Origin: Pseudomonas sp. URMO17WK12:I2
Lineage (GTDB): Bacteria; Pseudomonadota; Gammaproteobacteria; Pseudomonadales; Pseudomonadaceae
DNA length: 64,000 nucleotides
NCBI RefSeq assembly: GCF_003253735.1
Contig: NZ_QKYW01000001.1
Location: 744,001-808,000 of the forward strand
Direction of reading: 5' to 3'
The translations under genes and the position numbers were made by a program. A model generated the notes under the pieces. The model did no database searches, was not told the origin of the DNA, and saw only the letters and a list, made by a program, of their open reading frames with translations. Position 1 is the first letter of the stretch. Every line of letters starts with the position of its first letter. Shown in pieces: positions 9,148 to 18,666 of the stretch.

Positions 9148-10545
9148 ATGAAGAAGACACTGCAATACGTACTGGCCACCACCCTCGCCCTATCCAGCCT
9201 GCCCAGTGTCGCCGACACCGAAAAGGCTGATTGCGACGGGCTCGAATGCCTGATCTGCTCGGCGGTCACCGATCCGGGCCAGTACCAGGGCCGCGGCATG
9301 AAGCTGATGAGTTTCATCACCCCCGGCGAAGATCGCTGGCTGTTCCGCTCCTCGGTGGACCTGGTCAATGAGTTCGGCATCCCGCCGGCCATGCAACCCG
9401 AGTTCGCCCGCCTGGTGAAAACCTTCGCGGCCAAGGGCACCCATGTGGCGATTGCCGTGCAACCGACTCGCGGCCTGATGCACCATGACAAGGTGCGCCC
9501 TGACCGCGCCTATGGGTTCGACTACATCAAGGCCAGCAGCAGCCTGGGCAGGTTCCAGCAGCAGCTCAGAGCCGGCGGTGCGATCGTGCCGGACATGCTT
9601 GCGGTGGTGAAGAACCCGCCCAAGAACGACTACTTCTTCCGCCGCGATTCGCACTGGACGCCCTCGGGGGCCCAGGTAACCGCGCGCGCGCTGGCCGATG
9701 AAATCATGCGCCAGCCGTTCTACGCGACCCTGAGCAAAAAGGCCTACCGCACCGAGCCGGGGGTGACCATTCCCAAGAATGGCATTCTCGACATGGCGCT
9801 GGAGCGGATCTGCCACAACACCTACGGGTATCAGTTCGTGAAGAACTACCGCACCGTGCCGGACTCGTCCGACGCCAGCGGCCTCTTCGAAGATGCGCCC
9901 GATCCCGAGGCGGTGCTGGTCGGCACCAGCAACTCGGCGGCCCGTGAAGACGAAACCCGCCAGTACAACTTCGATGGCTACCTCAAGGAATACCTGAGCA
10001 TCGACGTGCTCAACTTCGCGCTGCCCGGCGCCGGACAGGACGGCGCCCTGCTGGAATACCTGCTTTCGAGCAGCTATTCGCCCGACAAGCCGCCGAAACT
10101 GCTGCTCTGGGAATTGCCGGCCAACTACAGCCTCGACAGTCCCTATCTGTATCGCCAGCTGATTCCCGCCATCAATGGCGGTTGCAGCAAGGCCGAGGCG
10201 CTGATGGCCAACACCCAGCAGCGACCGTCACTGAGGGTCAACGACCGCATCGAGCTGCTCAGCAACGCCGGGGACAAGCGCCAGGATCTGCGCAACGCCA
10301 AAGCCTTCATCGACTTGAAGATCAGTGACAAGAGCGTCAAGGACTTCTACCTGATCACCTATTACGACAATGGCGCCCGGGACAAGGTGTGGATGCGCAG
10401 GCAGGCAGCGGTAACCGGTGGTCAGTACTATCTGGAGCTGAGCCCTTCAGCGGACTACAAGGATGCCAACCTGCTCTCGGTGTTTCTGGAAACCACCGCG
10501 CCGCTGGCCAGCCCCACGTCACTGGAAGCCAAGATATGTCGCTGA
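9148..10545 (+). CDS. algX: AlgX, periplasmic alginate O-acetyltransferase with carbohydrate-binding module
   Basis: 465 residues (P. aeruginosa 474). Signal peptide ends SVA-DT. The N-terminal SGNH-like domain carries D167-S-H169 in FFRRDSHWTPSG and the nucleophile Ser261 in LVGTSNSA, so a full catalytic set is seen. The C-terminal ~130 residues are a beta-rich carbohydrate-binding module. A cysteine-rich start of the mature protein (CDGLECLIC) suggests disulfides. Role: terminal enzyme transferring acetyl to mannuronate, and part of the export complex. The stop overlaps the algL start by 10 bp. Confidence 0.93.
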   Translation: MKKTLQYVLATTLALSSLPSVADTEKADCDGLECLICSAVTDPGQYQGRGMKLMSFITPGEDRWLFRSSVDLVNEFGIPPAMQPEFARLVKTFAAKGTHVAIAVQPTRGLMHHDKVRPDRAYGFDYIKASSSLGRFQQQLRAGGAIVPDMLAVVKNPPKNDYFFRRDSHWTPSGAQVTARALADEIMRQPFYATLSKKAYRTEPGVTIPKNGILDMALERICHNTYGYQFVKNYRTVPDSSDASGLFEDAPDPEAVLVGTSNSAAREDETRQYNFDGYLKEYLSIDVLNFALPGAGQDGALLEYLLSSSYSPDKPPKLLLWELPANYSLDSPYLYRQLIPAINGGCSKAEALMANTQQRPSLRVNDRIELLSNAGDKRQDLRNAKAFIDLKISDKSVKDFYLITYYDNGARDKVWMRRQAAVTGGQYYLELSPSADYKDANLLSVFLETTAPLASPTSLEAKICR

Positions 10546-11642
10546 AGCGCCCCCTGGCATTCGTTGCGCTGCTCATGCTCAACCAGGTGCCTGCCCAGGC
10601 CACTGAATCGATCTGGGCGACGCAGAGCAATGCGCTGGTCGCCAGCCCGGCCGACTATCGGCTGCTCAACTGCCCGCGCAAACCTCCCGCGCCCTACACG
10701 GGCTCCTTGCAGCTGCAAAGCAAATACGACCAGAGCGACAGCAGCAAATCGACCCTGATCGTGCAGCCCAAGGAAACCGCGCGGATTGCCGAGTTGATCA
10801 AGGGCTATATCGGCAACCTGGTCGCTGCCGCCAACCAGTTCCAACGCGCCAAGGAGGCCGAGCAGGCGCGCCTCGACCTGGCCTGTATCGACCAGTGGCT
10901 GAATGTCTGGGCCAAGGGCGGCGCCCTGCGCAACCCGGATGCAAGCGGCACCGGTATCGCTTCACGCAAGTGGGCACTTGCCGCCATCGCCTCCACCGTG
11001 CTGAAGGTTCAGGCACTCAGTGGCGGCGCGTTCGCGCTCAACGCAGCGCAGCGCAGCTGGCTGCAACAGCTCGCCGAACAGGTGATTGCCGAGCACCGGC
11101 CACGCCAACAGCCGGACTTCGCCTACTTCAACAACCATGATTACTGGGCAGGCTGGGCCGTAGCGGCCACCGGCATGCTGCTCGGGCGCGACGACTTCCT
11201 GGCCTGGGCCGACCTCAACCTGCGTCGTGGGCTGGCCCAGGCGACAGCGTCGGCGAGTGCTGATGCGCGCTACCTGCCCCTGGAAGTGGCGCGCGCGCAA
11301 CTGGCGGCGGACTACAGCAACTACGCCATGGTGCCCCTCACGTTGCTGGTCGAAGCCGCCGAGCACAACGGCCGCCCGCTGAACGCCCAGGAGCGGCAAA
11401 GGTTTCAGCAACTGGCCAACTTCACCGCCCGCGCCGTGCTCGAGCCGCGAACCTTGCCGGAGCTCGATAACCGGAAGCAAAAGAAGGTCGGCAGCCACAA
11501 GATGATCTGGCTGATCCCGTTTCTCAACCGTTATCCCGACCACGCCTGGGCCCGTGCGCTCTACGACGACCAGGACGGCGAGGTCGACAATTACAGCCAA
11601 ATTGGCGGGCGACTGAAGCCGCTCTACAGCCGCTTCAAATGA
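10536..11642 (+). CDS. algL: AlgL, periplasmic alginate lyase (PL5)
   Basis: 368 residues from the ATG that overlaps the end of algX; the frame is open further upstream, but only this start gives a signal peptide (MSLKRPLAFVALLMLNQVPA, then QA-TE). PL5 features: SKYDQSDSSKSTL (substrate lysine region), NNHDYWAGW with catalytic H201, and DYSNYAMVPL with Y260/Y263, the family tyrosine region. P. aeruginosa has NNHSYW and YHNYALPPL here, so Ser to Asp and His to Ser changes sit next to catalytic residues. Role: degrades polymer that escapes the export channel. The intact His and Tyr suggest an active poly-mannuronate lyase. Confidence 0.9.
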   Translation: MSLKRPLAFVALLMLNQVPAQATESIWATQSNALVASPADYRLLNCPRKPPAPYTGSLQLQSKYDQSDSSKSTLIVQPKETARIAELIKGYIGNLVAAANQFQRAKEAEQARLDLACIDQWLNVWAKGGALRNPDASGTGIASRKWALAAIASTVLKVQALSGGAFALNAAQRSWLQQLAEQVIAEHRPRQQPDFAYFNNHDYWAGWAVAATGMLLGRDDFLAWADLNLRRGLAQATASASADARYLPLEVARAQLAADYSNYAMVPLTLLVEAAEHNGRPLNAQERQRFQQLANFTARAVLEPRTLPELDNRKQKKVGSHKMIWLIPFLNRYPDHAWARALYDDQDGEVDNYSQIGGRLKPLYSRFK

Positions 11643-13171
11643 CTTCGGGAAAGATGCCAATGCTAAGCAAACAGATTCTGCGCCAAACTGCAATCTCGCT
11701 GGCCCTGCTTGCCGGCCTCGGCAGCCAGGCGCTCGCCGCCGATTGGCAATGGGCCACGGAAACCGAACAGCGTGCGCTGGCCGATCAGCTGCGCCAGCGT
11801 ATCGATCAGCAGCTGCCGCGCCCGAGCCTCTCGGCCCCGCGTGGTAGCGCGCAGGTCGTTCTGCAACCGATGTTCTCGGCGCAAGCCGGCAGCTGGCCGT
11901 TCGAGCCCTTCGTCAACAATGGCCTGTTCCGGGCCATCGCCAGTTATCAGCCCAGCCACCCGCAGGCAATCACCATCAGCGGTGGAGCGATCACCCTGGA
12001 GCAATTGCGCCAGCGCCTGGCCGACGCCAGCATCATCAAGCCCTACAAGGATGGCTACCTGCTCAGCTACCCGCTGATGATCGCCCCAGGCGGCGCGCTG
12101 CTGGTGCAAAACACCAAGCTCTATCTGTACACACCCAGTGGCACAGCGCTGATCAACCAGGGCACGCTGAGCATTCGCAACGCCACGGTGCAAAGCGTCA
12201 GCGAGGGCGATAGCGCCGATACCGACCGCCCATTTCGCCCCTTCATCATCGCCTGGGCCGGAAGCAGCACCGAAGTCAGCGACTCGCTGCTCAGCAAGCT
12301 CGGCTACAACGCCCACCTGTCACGTGGCTTGACCAGCGCACGCAGCGCGGCGCAGACCTCTGCACCACCCGCTCAGGTGCTGATTCGCGACAGCCGCTTC
12401 GATGCGCTGTCCAGCGTCGAGTTGCAGTATGCGCAGGCGTCGATCGAGCGCAGCGAGTTCACCAATCTGCAGCAGTACGGCATCGACCTGCAGGACAGCC
12501 GCCTGCACCTGGCCCACAACCGTATCACCCAGGTTCGCAACCAGAGCGGCATCCGTGTGCGCGGCTCGAGCAGTGGGCTGATCGCCCACAACAAGGTGCT
12601 GCAGGCGAGCAAAGCAGGCATCGAGATCAGCGACCAGCAGGGTGACCTGGTGCTCGCCGACAACCAGATAGGGGCCTCCAAGGGCAACGGCGTACTGCTG
12701 CGCAATGTGGGCAGCAACAGCGCCAGCACCCTGCTGCTGGTCGGTAACCTCATCGGCAACAATGACGCCAGCGGCATCTACGCCGACAACCTGCAGCGTG
12801 GCTACCTGATCGACAACCGGATTCAGGGCAGCCCGGATTATGCGATCAGCACACTGAACCCCCGTGATCAGCGCAGTGAACTGGTGATCATCGGCAATAC
12901 CCTGAGCCAGATCGGCAACGCCCTGATTCGTACCGAAGGCCTGCAGTCGCTGATTTTGGGTAGCAATGACTACCAGCTGGGGCCAATCACCCAGAGCGTG
13001 CTGGTCGGTGACCTGTTGCCGCTGCAGAGCCTGTTGCTCGACGCCACCTACAAGCGCGGCTGCCTGATTCAGGTCAAACCGGCCAGCGCGACCGAGGCCG
13101 GCTTCCCGCGCAAGCGCGCCTGTAGCAAAACCGTCCTCGGCGCGACAACGGGCCGCAACCTGAATATGTGA
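11639..13171 (+). CDS. algG: AlgG-like right-handed beta-helix protein with a degenerate epimerase active site
   Basis: 510 residues (P. aeruginosa AlgG ~543). Signal peptide ends ALA-AD. FRPFIIAWAGSSTEVSDSLL and the following LGYNAHLSRGL match the AlgG signature region, and the C-terminal half is a repeated beta-helix. Odd point: AlgG family members have YGIDPHD with the catalytic His; here the aligned segment reads YGIDLQD (D283-L-Q285-D286). The downstream HGIIVSR arginine segment aligns with SGIRVRG, so the charge-neutralising Arg position is also changed (nearby R306/R308 could compensate). A structural role without C5-epimerisation, or a different uronate substrate, is inferred. The start overlaps algL by 4 bp; an ATG at 11660 has better Shine-Dalgarno spacing. 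Confidence 0.82.
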   Translation: MTSGKMPMLSKQILRQTAISLALLAGLGSQALAADWQWATETEQRALADQLRQRIDQQLPRPSLSAPRGSAQVVLQPMFSAQAGSWPFEPFVNNGLFRAIASYQPSHPQAITISGGAITLEQLRQRLADASIIKPYKDGYLLSYPLMIAPGGALLVQNTKLYLYTPSGTALINQGTLSIRNATVQSVSEGDSADTDRPFRPFIIAWAGSSTEVSDSLLSKLGYNAHLSRGLTSARSAAQTSAPPAQVLIRDSRFDALSSVELQYAQASIERSEFTNLQQYGIDLQDSRLHLAHNRITQVRNQSGIRVRGSSSGLIAHNKVLQASKAGIEISDQQGDLVLADNQIGASKGNGVLLRNVGSNSASTLLLVGNLIGNNDASGIYADNLQRGYLIDNRIQGSPDYAISTLNPRDQRSELVIIGNTLSQIGNALIRTEGLQSLILGSNDYQLGPITQSVLVGDLLPLQSLLLDATYKRGCLIQVKPASATEAGFPRKRACSKTVLGATTGRNLNM

Positions 13172-13286
13172 GCCACACGGCGGCAGCGTCCGCGGGCGCT
13201 ACCGCCTCCTGTCGCCATTAGCGGCTGTGCTGTTGACGTCGCTGTCAGCCGCCCATAGCGATTGCCCCAGGGATGACACGCACAAA

Positions 13287-13320
13287 AAAGCCCCCGCCGG
13301 CTCACACCGGCGGGGGCTTT
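13287..13320. terminator. Bidirectional rho-independent terminator between algG and typA
   Basis: A perfect 14-bp stem (AAAGCCCCCGCCGG / CCGGCGGGGGCTTT) with a 6-nt loop. It sits between two convergent genes and has A/T-rich flanks on both sides, so it can end the alginate operon (+) and typA (-). Confidence 0.9.
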
Positions 13321-13339
13321 CTAGTCAGCTAGAACCGGA

Positions 13340-15160
13340 TCAGTTCTTGGCTTTCTTGGCAGCGCGGGTACGCTCGCCTTCGTCGAGGATCTTCTTGCGC
13401 AGACGGATCGACTTCGGCGTCACTTCGCACAGCTCGTCGTCCTGGATGAATTCCAGAGCCTGCTCCAGGGTGAAGCGAACCGGCGGCACCAGGGCGATGG
13501 TTTCGTCTTTACCCGAAGCACGCATGTTGTCGAGCTTCTTGCCTTTGGTTGGGTTGACGCCCAGGTCGTTGTCGCGGCTGTTCAGGCCGATGATCTGACC
13601 GTTGTAGATTTCCTGGCCGTGCTCGACGAACAGCTTGCCGCGCGCCTGCAGGGTTTCCAGGGAGTAGGTCAGTGCCTTGCCGGTATCGATCGATACCAGT
13701 ACGCCGTTCTGGCGGCCGGACATGTGGCCCGACTTCATCACGTCGTAACGGTCGAAGATCGAGGTCAGGATGCCGGCACCGTTGGTGAGGGTCAGGAAGG
13801 CGTTACGGAAGCCGATCAGACCACGCGCCGGGATGTTGTATTCCAGGCGTACGCGACCTTTGCCGTCCGGCACCATATTGCTCAGGTCGCCTTTACGCAG
13901 ACCCATTTCTTCCATGACCTTGCCCTGGGATTCTTCCGGGATGTCGATGGTGACGTTTTCATAGGGTTCGTGTTTCACGCCACCCACTTCACGGATGATC
14001 ACTTCCGGACGACCAACGCCCATTTCGAAGCCTTCGCGACGCATGTTCTCGATCAGTACCGACAGGTGCAGTTCACCACGGCCGGAGACCTTGAACTTGT
14101 CGGCCGAGTCGCCTTCTTCAACGCGCAGGGCCACGTTGTACAGCAGCTCCTTGTCCAGACGCTCCTTGATGTTACGGCTGGTGACGAACTTGCCTTCCTT
14201 GCCGCAGAACGGCGAATCGTTGACCTGGAAGGTCATGGATACGGTCGGCTCGTCGACGGTCAGCGGGGTCATCGCTTCGACGTTGTTCTGGTCGCACAGG
14301 GTGTCGGAGATGAACAGTTCGTCCATGCCGCTGACGCAGACGATGTCGCCGGCGGTGGCTTCTTCGACGTCCACACGGTGCAGACCGTGGTGGCCCATCA
14401 GCTTGAGGATACGGCCGTTACGCTTCTTGCCGTCGACGTCGATGGCGGTAACCGGGGTGTTCGGCTTGACGCGACCACGGGCGATACGGCCAACACCGAT
14501 GATGCCCAGGAAGCTGTTGTAGTCCAGTGCCGAGATCTGCATCTGGAACGGACCGTCGATATCGACGTTCGGCGCCGGCACGTGGTCGACGATGGCCTGG
14601 TACAGCGGGGTCAGGTCTTCGGCCATGTCGGTGTGGTCCAGACCGGCGATGCCGTTCAGGGCCGAGGCGTAGACGACCTGGAAGTCCAGTTGCTCCTCGG
14701 TGGCACCGAGGTTGTCGAACAGGTCGAAGATCTGATCCATGACCCAGTCAGGACGCGCACCCGGGCGGTCGATCTTGTTGATCACCACGATCGGACGCAG
14801 GCCGGCTTCGAAAGCCTTCTTGGTCACGAAGCGGGTTTGCGGCATCGGGCCGTCCTGGGCATCAACGACCAGCAGTACGGAGTCGACCATCGACATCACG
14901 CGCTCTACTTCACCGCCGAAGTCGGCGTGGCCGGGGGTGTCGACGATGTTGATGCGGTAGTTGTTCCACTTGATGGCGGTGTTCTTGGCCAGAATGGTAA
15001 TACCGCGCTCTTTTTCCTGGTCGTTGCTGTCCATCACGCGCTCGTCGTTGAGCTCGCTGCGCTCCAGGGTGCCGGACTGACGCAGCAGGGCGTCGACCAG
15101 GGTGGTCTTGCCATGGTCAACGTGGGCGATGATGGCGATGTTGCGTAGATTGTCGATCAC
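13340..15160 (-). CDS. typA: TypA/BipA ribosome-binding translational GTPase
   Basis: 606 residues, full length. The G domain has [10 protein letters not shown] (P-loop), [15 protein letters not shown] (G3) and NKIDRPGA (G4), followed by EF-Tu-like domain 2, the EF-G III/V-like domains and the BipA C-terminal domain ending KKAKN. Family knowledge: an EF-G-like GTPase that aids 50S assembly and stress or low-temperature growth. Convergent with the alginate operon and ending 20 bp from the shared terminator. thiI lies upstream in the same direction, 173 bp away. Confidence 0.97.
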   Translation of the reverse strand: MIDNLRNIAIIAHVDHGKTTLVDALLRQSGTLERSELNDERVMDSNDQEKERGITILAKNTAIKWNNYRINIVDTPGHADFGGEVERVMSMVDSVLLVVDAQDGPMPQTRFVTKKAFEAGLRPIVVINKIDRPGARPDWVMDQIFDLFDNLGATEEQLDFQVVYASALNGIAGLDHTDMAEDLTPLYQAIVDHVPAPNVDIDGPFQMQISALDYNSFLGIIGVGRIARGRVKPNTPVTAIDVDGKKRNGRILKLMGHHGLHRVDVEEATAGDIVCVSGMDELFISDTLCDQNNVEAMTPLTVDEPTVSMTFQVNDSPFCGKEGKFVTSRNIKERLDKELLYNVALRVEEGDSADKFKVSGRGELHLSVLIENMRREGFEMGVGRPEVIIREVGGVKHEPYENVTIDIPEESQGKVMEEMGLRKGDLSNMVPDGKGRVRLEYNIPARGLIGFRNAFLTLTNGAGILTSIFDRYDVMKSGHMSGRQNGVLVSIDTGKALTYSLETLQARGKLFVEHGQEIYNGQIIGLNSRDNDLGVNPTKGKKLDNMRASGKDETIALVPPVRFTLEQALEFIQDDELCEVTPKSIRLRKKILDEGERTRAAKKAKN

Positions 15161-15333
15161 AGTAGTTGTCTCGTAGGTTGGGTCGGGCTACCCAGCAGTT
15201 GCATTCAGCGGCCCAACGCGAAAAATCGGAATTAAGGATAAAGGCAGTCTGTTAACGCTGTGTGGCGACAAACTCGTCGCCAATCGGGTCGGGAGGGCGA
15301 TGGCGGATGCTGCCGCCATTGAGCCCGGGCGTC

Positions 15334-16788
15334 TTATGCCGGACGATAAACTCGCACATTGGCATGTCCCTCGCTCAGCAGGTGGTGGGCATGCAGGCGA
15401 CTCATCACGCCTCGGTCGCAATACAGGAGGTACTGGCGGCTAGCGTCCAGTTCCTTGAAACGGTTGTTGATGGCATAGAACGGCATGGCCTGCACGTCGA
15501 TACCGGCCAGCTCGAGCGGCTCGTCCTCGACCTGGTCGGGGTGGCGAATGTCGATCACCACGTGGCCTGGCAAGGCCTCGGCGACTTCCTCGACCTGCAC
15601 GTCCTGGCCCAGCTCTTCGATCACCCGATCGATGGCGATCAGCCGGGCCCGTTCGAGAGCGCGGTCGAGCACCGCCATGTCGAACTGCTCTTCTTCGTAA
15701 ACGACGCGATTGGGCTTGGCCTTGGTGGTCGGGTTCACCGAAATCACGCCGCAGTATTCTGGCATGTGGCGGGCGAACTCGGCGGTGCCGATTGCCTCAG
15801 CGGTATCGATGATGTCCTGTTTGTGGCTGGCGATCAGCGGGCGCAGTACCAGCTTGTCGGTCACCGAGTCGATCACCGAGAGGTTCGGCAGGGTCTGGCT
15901 GGACACTTGGCTGATCGCCTCGCCGGTCACCAGCGCGTCGATCTGCAGGCGCTCGGCCAGACGGCTGGCGGCGCGCAGCATCATGCGCTTGAGCGTCACG
16001 CCCATGTAGCTGTTGTCGACCTTGCCGAGAATTTCGCCGAGCACTTCCTCGAACGGCACGCTGATGAACAGCACGCGCTGCGAGCGACCGTACTTCTGCC
16101 ACAGGAAGTGGGCGACTTCCATCACCCCCAGTTCGTGGGCACGGCCACCGAGATTGAAGAAGCAGAAATGGGTCATCAGGCCGCGGCGCATGACCTGGTA
16201 GGCGGCGACGGTGGAATCGAAGCCGCCGCTCATCAACACCAGGGTCTGCTCGAGCGAGCCAAGCGGATAACCACCCAGGCCCGGGTGCTGGTGATGTATG
16301 ACGTACAGGCGCTGATTGCGGATCTCGATGCGCACTTCGACCTCGGGCTTCTTCAGGTCGATACCGGCAGCGCCGCACTGCTGACGCAGCTGGCTGCCGA
16401 CATAACGCTCCACATCGATGGAGGAGAAGGTGTGGCGCCCGCCGCGCTTGCAGCGTACCGAGAAGATCTTGCCTGGCAGCAGATCACCATAATGAAGCAT
16501 GCACTTGGCGACGATGTCGTCGAAGTCGCCCAGCGGGTATTCGTCGATCTGCAGAAAGTGCTGGATGCCCGGCACACAGCTCAGGCGCTCGATGATTTCC
16601 TGCAAGACCTTGGGCTCGGCCGCCTCGGTTTTCACTTCCAGATTGTCCCAGACACCCGTCACCTGCAGCTGCGGGTCGAGATCACGCAACACCAAGCGGA
16701 TGTTCTTGGCCAGCTGCCGGATGAAGTTCTTGCGAACCGGCGGGCTCTTGATGGTGATTTCCGGGAAGACTTTGACGATCAGTTTCAT
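15334..16788 (-). CDS. thiI: ThiI, tRNA 4-thiouridine synthase / thiamine sulfur carrier, with C-terminal rhodanese domain
   Basis: 484 residues. Ferredoxin-like and THUMP region at about 1-165, PP-loop ATPase motif SGGFDSTVA at about 185, and a C-terminal rhodanese domain with the persulfide cysteine in [11 protein letters not shown]. The partner cysteine is in PEYCGVIS. Role: adenylates U8 of tRNA and transfers persulfide sulfur from IscS to make s4U; it also feeds thiazole synthesis in some bacteria. Divergent from glnA across a 328-bp region. Confidence 0.96.
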   Translation of the reverse strand: MKLIVKVFPEITIKSPPVRKNFIRQLAKNIRLVLRDLDPQLQVTGVWDNLEVKTEAAEPKVLQEIIERLSCVPGIQHFLQIDEYPLGDFDDIVAKCMLHYGDLLPGKIFSVRCKRGGRHTFSSIDVERYVGSQLRQQCGAAGIDLKKPEVEVRIEIRNQRLYVIHHQHPGLGGYPLGSLEQTLVLMSGGFDSTVAAYQVMRRGLMTHFCFFNLGGRAHELGVMEVAHFLWQKYGRSQRVLFISVPFEEVLGEILGKVDNSYMGVTLKRMMLRAASRLAERLQIDALVTGEAISQVSSQTLPNLSVIDSVTDKLVLRPLIASHKQDIIDTAEAIGTAEFARHMPEYCGVISVNPTTKAKPNRVVYEEEQFDMAVLDRALERARLIAIDRVIEELGQDVQVEEVAEALPGHVVIDIRHPDQVEDEPLELAGIDVQAMPFYAINNRFKELDASRQYLLYCDRGVMSRLHAHHLLSEGHANVRVYRPA

Positions 16789-16887
16789 GGGAGCAAATAT
16801 CGGGCGCCAGGGCCTGAAAAACAGGGGCGCGGATTATAAAGGAAATTGCTCAACCTTTGATCGAAAATCCGCAAACAATCTGTCATC

Positions 16888-16933
16888 GCACCAAAATAGA
16901 GCAAAGCTTAGATAAAGCGCACCAACAAAGAGC
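16888..16933 (+). promoter_or_regulatory. Two NtrC-like binding sites upstream of glnA
   Basis: GCACC-AAAAT-AGAGC (16888-16902) and GCACC-AACAA-AGAGC (16919-16933) each match one full and one 3/5 half of the NtrC dyad GCACC-N5-GGTGC. Their centres lie 31 bp apart and fall at about -139 and -108 from the transcription start predicted by the sigma-54 promoter. These are almost the positions of the strong NtrC sites at enteric glnAp2 (-140/-108). A further GCACCA half-site lies at 16953. Confidence 0.65.
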
Positions 16934-17007
16934 CTTCATGTCTGCTTTTGTGGCACCAACACCCGCTGCAACGCTGATTTTCAGGGCATGCGTCCATCAC
17001 GGGGCAC

Positions 17008-17023
17008 TGGCATGCATATTGCT
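17008..17023 (+). promoter_or_regulatory. Sigma-54 promoter of glnA
   Basis: TGGCATGCATATTGCT matches TGGCAC-N5-TTGCW with the essential GG (17009-17010) and GC (17021-17022) separated by exactly 10 nt. The predicted start is near 17034, about 83 bp upstream of the glnA ATG. Nitrogen-regulated transcription by RpoN and NtrC is expected. Confidence 0.85.
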
Positions 17024-17116
17024 CCCTTGTGAGGCAGGGTGTCCTGGCCGACTATCGGGCCCGGCGTCACGAACTCAAAGAAGGGTCAAAGAGACCCTAT
17101 CCACCTGGAGGACAAC

Positions 17117-18523
17117 ATGTCTAAGGCCGTTCAACTGATCAAAGAACACGACGTGAAGTGGGTAGACCTGCGCTTCACCGACACCAAGGGTAAGCAGCAC
17201 CACGTGACCATGCCGGCCCGTGACGCCCTGGACGACGAATTCTTCGAAGTCGGCAAAATGTTCGACGGCTCCTCCATCCATGGCTGGAAAGGCATCGAAG
17301 CCTCCGACATGATCCTGCTGCCGGACGACAGCACTGCCGTGCTCGACCCGTTCACCGAAGAGCCGACCCTGATTCTGGTCTGCGACATCATCGAGCCGAG
17401 CACCATGCAGGGCTACGATCGCGACCCGCGCTCCATCGCTCGCCGCGCCGAGGAATACCTGAAGACCACCGGTATCGGTGACACCGTATTCGTGGGTCCG
17501 GAGCCTGAGTTCTTCATCTTCGACGAAGTGAAGTTCAAGTCCGACATCTCCGGCTCCATGTTCAAGATCTACTCCGAACAAGGTTCCTGGATGACCGACC
17601 AGGACGTCGAAGGCGGCAACAAGGGCCACCGCCCTGCCGTCAAAGGCGGTTACTTCCCGGTTCCGCCGTGCGACCACGACCACGAAATCCGTACTGCCAT
17701 GTGTAATGCCATGGAAGAAATGGGCCTGGTCATCGAAGTTCACCACCACGAAGTGGCGACTGCCGGCCAGAACGAAATCGGTGTGAAGTTCAACACCCTG
17801 GTTGCCAAGGCTGACGAAACCCAGACCCTGAAGTACTGCGTGCACAACGTAGCCGATGCCTATGGCAAAACCGCTACCTTCATGCCCAAGCCGCTGTACG
17901 GCGACAACGGTTCGGGTATGCACGTACACATCTCGGTTTCCAAAGACGGCAAGAACACCTTCGCCGGTGAAGGCTATGCCGGCCTGTCGGAAACCGCGCT
18001 GTACTTCATCGGCGGCATCATCAAGCACGGCAAGGCACTGAACGGCTTCACCAACCCGTCGACCAACTCCTACAAGCGTCTGGTTCCAGGCTTCGAAGCG
18101 CCGGTCATGCTGGCCTACTCGGCCCGTAACCGCTCGGCCTCGATCCGTATCCCGTACGTTTCCAGCCCGAAAGCCCGCCGCATCGAAGCGCGCTTCCCGG
18201 ATCCGGCTGCCAACCCGTACCTGGCCTTCGCAGCACTGCTGATGGCGGGTCTGGACGGTATCCAGAACAAGATCCACCCTGGCGACGCCGCGGACAAGAA
18301 CCTGTACGACCTGCCACCGGAAGAAGGCAAGCTGATCCCGCAAGTGTGCGGCAGCCTGAAAGAAGCCCTGGAAGAGCTGGACAAGGGCCGTGCGTTCCTG
18401 ACCAAGGGCGGCGTATTCTCCGACGACTTCATCGATGCCTACATCGAGCTGAAATCGGAAGAAGAAATCAAGGTGCGCACTTTCGTGCACCCGCTGGAAT
18501 ACGACCTGTACTATAGCGTCTAA
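17117..18523 (+). CDS. glnA: Glutamine synthetase type I
   Basis: 468 residues from the ATG preceded by TGGAGGA; an in-frame ATG at 17039 would start upstream of this RBS and is unlikely. GSI-beta features: the Mg/ATP site region [12 protein letters not shown], the glutamate-binding loop [21 protein letters not shown], the catalytic region [10 protein letters not shown], and the adenylylation tyrosine in NLYDLPPEE. Role: ATP-dependent glutamine formation from glutamate and ammonia, with adenylylation control. Regulation by NtrC/RpoN is shown by the upstream sites, and ntrBC lies 2.7 kb downstream. Confidence 0.98.
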   Translation: MSKAVQLIKEHDVKWVDLRFTDTKGKQHHVTMPARDALDDEFFEVGKMFDGSSIHGWKGIEASDMILLPDDSTAVLDPFTEEPTLILVCDIIEPSTMQGYDRDPRSIARRAEEYLKTTGIGDTVFVGPEPEFFIFDEVKFKSDISGSMFKIYSEQGSWMTDQDVEGGNKGHRPAVKGGYFPVPPCDHDHEIRTAMCNAMEEMGLVIEVHHHEVATAGQNEIGVKFNTLVAKADETQTLKYCVHNVADAYGKTATFMPKPLYGDNGSGMHVHISVSKDGKNTFAGEGYAGLSETALYFIGGIIKHGKALNGFTNPSTNSYKRLVPGFEAPVMLAYSARNRSASIRIPYVSSPKARRIEARFPDPAANPYLAFAALLMAGLDGIQNKIHPGDAADKNLYDLPPEEGKLIPQVCGSLKEALEELDKGRAFLTKGGVFSDDFIDAYIELKSEEEIKVRTFVHPLEYDLYYSV

Positions 18524-18554
18524 GCCAGATTCGCTGCGCCTAGCAGCGTGACCA

Positions 18555-18586
18555 AACCTCTCCGGTTCTGCCGGGGAGGTTTTTTT
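18555..18586 (+). terminator. glnA rho-independent terminator
   Basis: AACCTCTCCGG - TTCTG - CCGGGGAGGTT forms an 11-bp stem with one G-U pair, followed directly by a run of T residues, 32 bp after the glnA stop. Confidence 0.9.
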
Positions 18587-18666
18587 ATGGCCTGCCATTC
18601 CTGGCGGCCGTCGCAGGCGACGTTAAAACGGCTCCCGGCCATTTTTTATGGTTCTCTGCATTTTTA

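Noticed and set aside
13619..15148. Long plus-strand open frame opposite typA
   Set aside because: Antisense shadow of a well-recognised GTPase gene in high-GC DNA; no ribosome site or recognisable domain.
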